Assembly (NCBI RefSeq): GCF_003024805.1
Contig: NZ_PUEC01000024.1
Span: 1 to 49,935, forward strand
DNA: 49,935 bases
Source of the DNA: Duncaniella muris
GTDB lineage: Bacteria; Bacteroidota; Bacteroidia; Bacteroidales; Muribaculaceae
Direction: 5' to 3'
Positions 43,675 to 49,935 of the stretch are shown piece by piece (the first letter of the stretch is position 1; each line of letters begins with the position of its first letter). The notes below the pieces were generated by a model. It was not told the DNA's origin and searched no databases. It worked only from the letters and a program-made list of their open reading frames with translations. A program made the position numbers and the translations under genes.

Positions 43675-44484
43675 TTATTTGGGCAGGTTGAAGGCCACTG
43701 TCATCTCTTTCATCTGCTCGTCAGACATGCCGTCAGGTTCGAAGCCCATGTTCTTGGCGCAGATGTAGATCTGGGCAGATTTGTTGAGCACATCAACCTG
43801 GTCGAAGGCCATCATGATATCTTCCTCTACGGCGAAGACTCCGTGTTTTTCCCAGAGTGTCACGTCGTAGTCGGCAAGTTCCTTGATGGTAGACTCGGCG
43901 AGGATGTTTGAGCCGGGAAGCTGATAGGGGATGATGCCGAGACCGCGCGGACAGAAAGCCTTGGTTTCGGGGATCATGCTCCAGAGCAGGCGAGTGGCCA
44001 CGTCTTTTTCAAGATATTTGTTGCAGTGTGACATTGCCACGAGTTCGATCGGATGAGTGTGGAGCGATGCTTTGTATTTCGAGCCTTTTCCGATGAGGTA
44101 GTTGTGGACGGCAAGATGCGAAGGCAGTTCCGAGGTGGGTTTCACCGGTTCGTCTGCGATGATCTCATAGTGGGCGCAGTCATCGGTGATGCGGATCACA
44201 GAACCGTTGGCCATAGGCTTGCGGGCGAGATCACGCATACGCTTGTTGGTGCCTTTGCAGAAGAAATAGCATCCCTTGAGGTTGGGAAGAGTCATGCCGA
44301 TAGGAGCGGCGGGAGCGATGGCCGGCATGGCGCGGATCGCATCGTCGACATATTCGGTTACGTTGACTGTGATGTTGCCTCCGTTACGTTCGGCCCATCC
44401 CTTTTCCCAGAGATAGCCGGCTACTTCAGCTACTTTTTCAACCTCGGCTGTGAGCACGGGGCGGTTTTCTAATATTGATGACAT
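43675..44484 (-). CDS. rhaD: Rhamnulose-1-phosphate aldolase
   Basis: 269-residue class II aldolase that splits L-rhamnulose-1-phosphate into dihydroxyacetone phosphate and L-lactaldehyde. Marks are ERNGGNITVNV (substrate loop), TSELPSHLAVHNYL and the zinc motif LHTHPIELVAMS. The ATG at 44484 gives the proper N-terminus; an upstream in-frame ATG (44598) would run into rhaT. It is the last gene of the rhamnose operon, 23 bases after rhaT. Confidence 0.95.
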   Translation of the reverse strand: MSSILENRPVLTAEVEKVAEVAGYLWEKGWAERNGGNITVNVTEYVDDAIRAMPAIAPAAPIGMTLPNLKGCYFFCKGTNKRMRDLARKPMANGSVIRITDDCAHYEIIADEPVKPTSELPSHLAVHNYLIGKGSKYKASLHTHPIELVAMSHCNKYLEKDVATRLLWSMIPETKAFCPRGLGIIPYQLPGSNILAESTIKELADYDVTLWEKHGVFAVEEDIMMAFDQVDVLNKSAQIYICAKNMGFEPDGMSDEQMKEMTVAFNLPK

Positions 44485-44507
44485 AAGTATGTGATAAATA
44501 TTGATGG

Positions 44508-45539
44508 TCAGATCAGTTGCGGAAGGAAGCACGAAACGATGAGCACTGCGATGCCTATGACAAGCACTGTGATCGTTTTTGACGAGCAGCCTTTCCACTC
44601 TTTAAGTATTATGCCCCAGACGTTGGAGAAGACCACGTTGAGCGCCATGAGGATGCAGAACGAGAGGGTCATCAGCGTAGGGGAGTCGGTCAGGAATCCT
44701 TTGCCGAGTGCGAGTCCGAAGAACTGGCTGTACCAGAGAGCTCCGGCAAGGAGGCAGAAGAGCAGGTTGTTGCCGAGGACGGCTCTGTTGGCATAGTCGC
44801 CCCAGGTCCGGTTCTTGTGGTTCTGATAGAAACAGTAGACGGCGTTTGTGACGAATCCGCCCAGGGTCACAAGCAGAGTGGCCGGAAGGGTTTTGTAGAT
44901 GTCAGGGGTGAGTGAACCGAAATTGATTCCGCTGCCGAATTCAAGGCCTACGTTGAAGCAGCCGCTCATGAAACCTGCAAGCAGGGCGATGGTGATTCCT
45001 TTGGGGAAATTGAAGTCCTTGACAGCAGCCTTCTTCTCTTCTTCGCTGAGCGATGAGGCTTTCATTGATCCGGCGATGCCGATGATGGCGATGCCGATCA
45101 AGGTGACAACCACTCCGAGGATCACAGCCATTGTCAGCTGAGAGAGCGGATCGTTTTCAGGGAAGAAAATGTTGAGCAGCACGGGGCCCATTATGGTGCC
45201 TAAGCCGGCACATGTGCCGAGGGCTATAGACTGACCGAGCGCCACTCCGAGATAGCGCATGGAGAGTCCGAAGGTCAGACCTCCCACTCCCCAGAGTGCT
45301 CCGAAGAGAATGGTCATCCAGATGTTGAATGACTGGTCGGCTGTAAAAAGCTCTGTCAGCGAATGGCCGGCCGGAACGGCGAGGAGTGCGCCCAGAAACG
45401 GCAGAATGAGCCACGCGAAAACGCCCTGCACAATCCAGTAGCTTTCCCAGCTCCATGACTTGATCTTGTTGATGGGTACATAGCAGCTGGACTGGCAGAA
45501 AGCGCCGATCGCGATTATAAGGAGACCTATCAGTATCAT
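44508..45539 (-). CDS. rhaT: L-rhamnose/proton symporter
   Basis: 343-residue permease of the drug/metabolite-transporter fold with about ten membrane helices. FCQSSCYVPINKIKSWSWESYWI, GALWGVGGLTFGLSMRYLG (both shown in part) and LGQSIALGTCAGLGTI are typical RhaT segments. It brings L-rhamnose across the inner membrane. Its start overlaps the rhaA stop by four bases (ATGA). Confidence 0.95.
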   Translation of the reverse strand: MILIGLLIIAIGAFCQSSCYVPINKIKSWSWESYWIVQGVFAWLILPFLGALLAVPAGHSLTELFTADQSFNIWMTILFGALWGVGGLTFGLSMRYLGVALGQSIALGTCAGLGTIMGPVLLNIFFPENDPLSQLTMAVILGVVVTLIGIAIIGIAGSMKASSLSEEEKKAAVKDFNFPKGITIALLAGFMSGCFNVGLEFGSGINFGSLTPDIYKTLPATLLVTLGGFVTNAVYCFYQNHKNRTWGDYANRAVLGNNLLFCLLAGALWYSQFFGLALGKGFLTDSPTLMTLSFCILMALNVVFSNVWGIILKEWKGCSSKTITVLVIGIAVLIVSCFLPQLI

Positions 45540-46789
45540 CGTTTGCTGGTGACGTCACGTTCATACTGCTCCACTTCGACGATGTAGTTTTCGCCGACAG
45601 GCACATTGTTCTTGAGGCAGAACATGTCATAAACGGCATTCCAGGGGAGGTTCTTGCACTCTTCGAGGAGGGCAAGGCGCTGGAATCTCTTGTCTTCGAG
45701 TTCGTATTTGCGCAGAGTTTCGGTGGGTTCGAGCAGTGCGCGGAGCATGCACTTCTGGGCTGCGCGGCTACCGATCACGTAAGCGCCGATGCGGTTGAGG
45801 GTGCCGTCGAAGTAGTCGAGGCCGTAGTGCACGCGGTTGAGGGCGCCGGCACGGACAATTTCGCTGAAGAGGTCCATTGTCGGGTCGTCCATGATGGTGA
45901 CATGGTCAGAGTCCCAACGGATGGGGCGGCTCACATGGAGCATCAGTTCGGGCACGAAAAGCAGCATGGCTGACACCTTGTCGGCTACACTTTCGGTGGG
46001 GTGGAAGTGGCCTGTGTCAAGGGTGATCATCATGTTGTTCTTGGCGGCGTATGATGTGTAGAAGTCGTTTGAGCCTACGGTGTAGCTTTCAAGTCCGATG
46101 CCGAACACCTTTGACTCCACGCAGTCTTTCATCCAGTCATATTTGTGTTCGAAGATCTGGTCGAGAGAGTCTTTGAGGAGCTCACGGTAGAGATAGCGGT
46201 TGACGGTGATGTCTTTTGAACCATCGTGAACCCAGGTGTTCATGATACAGGGGTCCTGCTGAGCTTCACCTATGGCCTGAGAGATGGCACGGCAGCGCTT
46301 TGAATGTTCGATCCAGAAATCACGGATGCCCTTGTCGGGGTTCGAGAGGCTGAGGTCGCCGCTCTTCGGGTGAGAGAATGAGGTTGAGTTGAAGTCGAGC
46401 TTGATGTCATTGGCTTTGCCCCAGTCGATCCAGCTCTGGAAGTGTTCGACAGAGCACTGGTCGCGGTCAACGAACTTGCCGCCGAAATCGCCGTAGATTT
46501 CATGGAGGTTGAGACGGTGCTTGCCGGGGATGAGGCTCATGGCATAGAGAATGTCGGCGCGGAGTTCGTCGATATTGCGTGCTTTGCCGGGATAGTTGCC
46601 GTTGACCTGGATGCCGCCGGTCAGCGAGCCGCCCTGGTTTTCAAAGCCGGCTACATCATCAGCTTGCCAGCAGTGCATGCTGAGGTGGAAGTCCTGCATC
46701 TGCTGCAGCACCTTGTCAGTGTCGATACCAAGTTTTGCGTAACGCTCTTTGGCTATTTCATAAGCTTGTTTTACAGTTCCTTCGTTCAT
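45536..46789 (-). CDS. rhaA: L-rhamnose isomerase
   Basis: 417-residue RhaA, a TIM-barrel isomerase that converts L-rhamnose to L-rhamnulose. Family segments are HCWQADDVAGFE near the start, NLHEIYGDFGG, LDFNSTSFSHPK, MNTWVHDG, and metal ligands in GLESYTVGSNDFY and LDTGHFHPTESVADK. Length agrees with the E. coli enzyme (419). It starts 46 bases after rhaB and is translationally coupled to rhaT. Confidence 0.96.
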   Translation of the reverse strand: MNEGTVKQAYEIAKERYAKLGIDTDKVLQQMQDFHLSMHCWQADDVAGFENQGGSLTGGIQVNGNYPGKARNIDELRADILYAMSLIPGKHRLNLHEIYGDFGGKFVDRDQCSVEHFQSWIDWGKANDIKLDFNSTSFSHPKSGDLSLSNPDKGIRDFWIEHSKRCRAISQAIGEAQQDPCIMNTWVHDGSKDITVNRYLYRELLKDSLDQIFEHKYDWMKDCVESKVFGIGLESYTVGSNDFYTSYAAKNNMMITLDTGHFHPTESVADKVSAMLLFVPELMLHVSRPIRWDSDHVTIMDDPTMDLFSEIVRAGALNRVHYGLDYFDGTLNRIGAYVIGSRAAQKCMLRALLEPTETLRKYELEDKRFQRLALLEECKNLPWNAVYDMFCLKNNVPVGENYIVEVEQYERDVTSKR

Positions 46790-46835
46790 GATAAGATAGA
46801 TTTATATGTATTTAGGTAAAATTTGATGTGTCTGT

Positions 46836-48269
46836 TTATTGAGGGAGATAAGTTTTTGTCTCGGTTGAGTTGATTGCCACCTTGCGCATTTCGGAGAGGT
46901 CGCTGACGCGGGCATCAGCGCGAAGCTGCACGAGTACATTGCCGAGGGCTGTGGATTCGGTCGGACCGGCCACCACGGGCATTTGGAGTTCATTGGCGGT
47001 GAGCTGCATCAGATGGGCGTTGAGTGATCCGCCGCCTATCACATGCAGGGTATTGATTTCTTTTGGGGAGAGCTCACGCAGCCAGCCGAGCACTTCTTTG
47101 TAGCGGAGAGCCAGACTGCGGAATATCAGACGTACGTAGTCAGCCACTGTGACCGGCACTTTCTGTCCGGTACGCTCGCAGTAGTCGCAGATGGCCTGGG
47201 TCATCGAGGCCGGATTTGCAAATGACGGATCGTCTGGGTTGATTGTGCTGTCGATGTCAGATTCGGTGTAGAGCGCACACAGATCGGCAACACTGGCCGG
47301 CGCGTCTTTCAGCTCGGTGCGGGCGCGTTCGAATATCCACATTCCGCAGATGTTTTTCAGATATCGGATGGTGCCGTCAAGGCCGCCTTCATTGGTGAAA
47401 TTGTAGGCAAAGCCTTTTTCGTTGATGATGGGCTTAGGTGTCTCGATGCCGAGAAGCGACCATGTGCCGCAGCTCAGATATGCGAAATTCGCATCTTTGG
47501 CAGGTACGCCGATCACGGCCGAGGCTGTGTCGTGTCCGGCTACTGCAATGACGGGGACCTCGCCCAGTCCGGTCAGCTGCTGAACGGCGGGTGTAAGTGA
47601 GCCGATACGATGACCTGGGTTCACGAGTTTGCCGAAGCGATCCTCGCTCAGTCCTATCCGGGCAAGAAGTTCGTCGTCAAGCCGGCCGGTTGTGGGATTG
47701 AGTATCTGAGATGTTGACGCGACTGTATATTCAGTCACGGCCTCGCCTGTCAGCATATAGGCCAGCGCATCCGGAATGAACAGGATTTTGTCTGAGTTGT
47801 GGAGTGCGTTGCCCTGATCTTTGCCTATAGTGTAGAGCTGAAACAGAGTGTTGAAATCCATGAATTGGATTCCGGTCTTTCCATATACTGTCTCTTTTGA
47901 CATGTCTTCGCAGAACTTGTCGACAGCTCCGGTGGTGTGGGGGTCGCGGTAGCAGTAGGGAAGTCCGGCAAGTGTGCCGTCGGCATGGAAATAGGCCACA
48001 TCGCATCCCCATGTGTCTATGCCTATGGACCGGGCTTTGGCTCCAAGGCTATTGAGTTTTTCAGCTGCCGTTTTCAGGCCGGTGAGAATTTCGTGGTAAA
48101 GTCCGGGCAAATTCCAGAACAGGTGGTCTGCTATGGGAAGCATCGGGTGTTTGAACCGGTGAAGTTCTTCGGTTGAAATTTTTTCGCCGTCAAACAATGC
48201 AAGGATAAGGCGACCGCTGGTCGCGCCGAGATCCACCGCTATATAATAGGTGGCAGATTCAGTTTTCAT
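46836..48269 (-). CDS. rhaB: Rhamnulokinase
   Basis: 477-residue FGGY-family sugar kinase that phosphorylates L-rhamnulose. The phosphate-binding VDLGATSGRLILALFDG, GIDTWGCDVAYF, AGHDTASAVIGVPA and C-terminal HVIGGGSLNAHLMQLTANEL are present. It is the first gene of the operon as read here. A weak -7-like TACCTTAG (48294-48301) lies upstream on the minus strand; the AraC-type regulator RhaR is not in this window. Confidence 0.95.
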   Translation of the reverse strand: MKTESATYYIAVDLGATSGRLILALFDGEKISTEELHRFKHPMLPIADHLFWNLPGLYHEILTGLKTAAEKLNSLGAKARSIGIDTWGCDVAYFHADGTLAGLPYCYRDPHTTGAVDKFCEDMSKETVYGKTGIQFMDFNTLFQLYTIGKDQGNALHNSDKILFIPDALAYMLTGEAVTEYTVASTSQILNPTTGRLDDELLARIGLSEDRFGKLVNPGHRIGSLTPAVQQLTGLGEVPVIAVAGHDTASAVIGVPAKDANFAYLSCGTWSLLGIETPKPIINEKGFAYNFTNEGGLDGTIRYLKNICGMWIFERARTELKDAPASVADLCALYTESDIDSTINPDDPSFANPASMTQAICDYCERTGQKVPVTVADYVRLIFRSLALRYKEVLGWLRELSPKEINTLHVIGGGSLNAHLMQLTANELQMPVVAGPTESTALGNVLVQLRADARVSDLSEMRKVAINSTETKTYLPQ

Positions 48270-48370
48270 GATAATGACGTTGTTTATTAAATCCTAAGGT
48301 AGTGTGTGATTTGTCGTGGCGTGAGGGAGAAGGTGAGGGGAGAGAGGGAGTGTGTTTTCATGCGTGGTGA

Positions 48371-49690
48371 TTATTTCTCACGCATGAAAACATTGATCGG
48401 TGTGCCGTGGAAGTCCCATGTTTCTCGGATCTTGTTCTCCAAGTAGCGGCGGTAGGGTTCCTTGACCCACTGCGGCAGGTTGCAGAAGAAGATAAATGTT
48501 GGAATGGGGGAGCCTTTCAGCATTGTCACATATTTGATTTTTATGAATTTTCCTTTGTTGGCGGGAGGCGGATAGGCTGAAATGGCTTCGAGCATCACGG
48601 TGTTGAGCTGCGAGGTGGGGACCACTCGCTTGCGGTTTTCGCATACGTGGAGGGCTGTTTCAAGCACTTTGTAGATGCGCTGCTTGGTGAGAGCCGATGC
48701 GAATATGATAGGGAAATCGACAAAGGGAGCGAAGCGCTCGCGGATGGCATCTTCGTAATGTTTGATGGCTTCCTTCGATTTGTCTTCTACGAGATCCCAT
48801 TTGTTGACCACAACCACAAGACCTTTCTTGTTGCGCTGGATGAGAGAGAAGATTGAGACGTCCTGCGACTCGATGCCTCGTGTGGCGTCGATCATGAGGA
48901 TGCATACATCCGAAGCCTCGATGGCGCGTATCGAACGGATCACAGAATAATATTCGATATCTTCTGTCACCTTGGTTTTTTTGCGGATACCGGCTGTGTC
49001 AACGAGATAGAAATCGAAGCCGAATTTATTGTAGCGCGTATAGATTGAGTCGCGTGTAGTACCTGCGATGTCGGTCACGATGTGTCGGTCTTCGTCAATA
49101 AACGCGTTGATGATCGATGATTTCCCTGCGTTCGGACGGCCTACGATGGCGATCTTGGGTATGTCATCGAGCTTTGACTCTTCGTCATCATCTTTTTCGG
49201 GCATTTTGAGGACCACTTCGTCAAGAAGATCGCCTGTGCCGTAGCCGCTTACTGCTGAGACTCCCATAGGGTCACCGAGTCCGAGACTGTAAAATTCGGC
49301 GATGTTGTAGAGCGAGTCACCTGCGTCAACTTTGTTGGCCACGAGAATTACGGGCTTGGTTGACCGGCGGAGAATTTCGGCTACCTGGTCGTCAAGGTCG
49401 GTTACGCCGTTCATGGCATCGACCACAAAAAGAATTTCGTCAGCCTGCTCGATGGCGAGGTGGACCTGCTTATTGATTTCGTTTTCGAAAATGTCTTCGC
49501 TGTTGACCACCCAGCCGCCGGTGTCGACAATCGAGAACTCTTTCCCGTTCCAGTCAACTTTGCCGTACTGGCGGTCGCGGGTAGTTCCGGCCTCGTCGTT
49601 GGTGATAGCGGTGCGTGACTGGGTAAGTCTGTTGAAAAGTGTGGATTTGCCTACATTTGGGCGCCCCACTATGGCGATCATTTGTCCCAT
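48371..49690 (-). CDS. der: Ribosome-assembly GTPase Der (EngA)
   Basis: 439-residue protein with two GTPase domains and a C-terminal KH-like domain. Walker A motifs are GRPNVGKST (first) and GRPNAGKSS (second), with DTGG and DTAG G3 motifs, and NKVD and NKWD G4 motifs. It is needed for 50S assembly. The frame is open to 49789, but the promoter's -7 box lies at 49759-49766, so the ATG at 49690 (or 49681) is the start. Confidence 0.96.
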   Translation of the reverse strand: MGQMIAIVGRPNVGKSTLFNRLTQSRTAITNDEAGTTRDRQYGKVDWNGKEFSIVDTGGWVVNSEDIFENEINKQVHLAIEQADEILFVVDAMNGVTDLDDQVAEILRRSTKPVILVANKVDAGDSLYNIAEFYSLGLGDPMGVSAVSGYGTGDLLDEVVLKMPEKDDDEESKLDDIPKIAIVGRPNAGKSSIINAFIDEDRHIVTDIAGTTRDSIYTRYNKFGFDFYLVDTAGIRKKTKVTEDIEYYSVIRSIRAIEASDVCILMIDATRGIESQDVSIFSLIQRNKKGLVVVVNKWDLVEDKSKEAIKHYEDAIRERFAPFVDFPIIFASALTKQRIYKVLETALHVCENRKRVVPTSQLNTVMLEAISAYPPPANKGKFIKIKYVTMLKGSPIPTFIFFCNLPQWVKEPYRRYLENKIRETWDFHGTPINVFMREK

Positions 49691-49758
49691 TTGGATGATT
49701 ATATAGATGGTTCCGGTTGTTGAGTTCCGGGTTGTTAAAAACAAGCCGAACGTCAGTG

Positions 49759-49790
49759 CAAATTTAATGAATAATTTCCTATCCCACAAC
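49759..49790 (-). promoter_or_regulatory. Promoter of der
   Basis: On the minus strand TAAATTTG (49759-49766) is a perfect -7 box and GTTG (49787-49790) a three-of-four -33 box with a 20-base spacer. Confidence 0.7.
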
Positions 49791-49820
49791 TTTCGGCCGT
49801 GTTAGAACAGGGCAACCGCA

Positions 49821-49935
49821 TCAAAATTTTGCTTTAAGTAGCATATCGGTCAGATAGTCGTTGGAAAGGCTCGCTTTGAAGCGTCTTTTCTTCAGACTAC
49901 TTTTGTCGACATGCTCTTTAATAATCTGCATTGCC
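49821..49935 (-). CDS. C-terminal end of an unidentified protein (gene continues beyond the window)
   Basis: The last 37 codons of a minus-strand frame, open to the window edge, read as a basic, helical tail (KSSLKKRRFKAS, then SNDYLTDMLLKAKF) and a TGA stop. The composition looks coding. It is not the Era C-terminus that often precedes der in Bacteroidales. A transposase end is possible but I cannot support it from so little. Confidence 0.5.
   Translation of the reverse strand, partial: AMQIIKEHVDKSSLKKRRFKASLSNDYLTDMLLKAKF

Noticed and set aside
49691-49789. 33-residue extension of Der
   Set aside because: It would cross the predicted promoter, and the G1 motif normally lies within ten residues of the start.

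Overview
The window looks like the chromosome of a Bacteroidota gut-type bacterium of the order Bacteroidales, and a Muribaculaceae-like member would fit (inference; no search was run). The evidence is repeated Bacteroidota promoter elements (TAnnTTTG -7 boxes, some with TTTG-like -33 boxes), a short primary sigma factor without region 1.1, families typical of the phylum (Wzi-type capsule protein, DUF3575, DUF4270, DUF4861, a standalone glycogen-synthase-like domain), a long-form IspG and a Bacteroidota-style thiamine operon. It is mostly housekeeping and envelope DNA. I see no CRISPR array, prophage or complete insertion sequence.

Layout. 1-160: 3' end of a 5S rRNA gene and its terminator. 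367-5376, plus strand: a surface-glycan block with a Wzi-like barrel, a lipocalin-like lipoprotein and a three-gene nonulosonic-acid set (LegB-like dehydratase, ATP-grasp ligase, NeuB-like synthase). 5439-14919: a tightly packed plus-strand run: rpoN, PAP2-like membrane protein, purE, ispG, ribD, GNAT, dacB, acidic protein, rsmI, coiled-coil lipoprotein. 15022-21333: pulA, purU, a pseudouridine synthase with an Asn/Gly/Tyr/Arg repeat tail, and asnS. 21419-33250, minus strand: a TPP-riboswitch-controlled thiamine operon (thiD-thiS-tenI-like-thiE-thiG-thiC), then a three-gene envelope module, then thiH. 33370-36667, minus: gmd, a DUF4861 gene and rpoD. 36916-39174, plus: glycogen-synthase-like protein and DUF4270 lipoprotein, followed by tRNA-Thr. 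39418-43547: radical SAM gene, HxlR-VOC-TfoX mini-operon, fabI and a SpoU-type methyltransferase. 43675-48269, minus: L-rhamnose catabolism (rhaB-rhaA-rhaT-rhaD). 48371-49690: der. The last 115 bases carry the 3' end of an unidentified minus-strand gene.

The best candidate for something new is the module at 23071-27971, lying between thiC and thiH. It encodes a DUF3575 protein, a 685-residue protein combining a carboxypeptidase-regulatory-like domain, an OmpA-like stretch and helical repeats, and a 758-residue protein that reads as four tandem copies of an outer-membrane beta-barrel unit. The last two genes overlap by an ATGA, so they are probably made together. Other points worth a second look are the incomplete nonulosonate cluster, a glycogen-synthase-like protein lacking the substrate-binding KTGGL motif, a tRNA-Thr with two A-C mismatches, and two strongly palindromic intergenic elements at 39186-39238 and 40335-40399.
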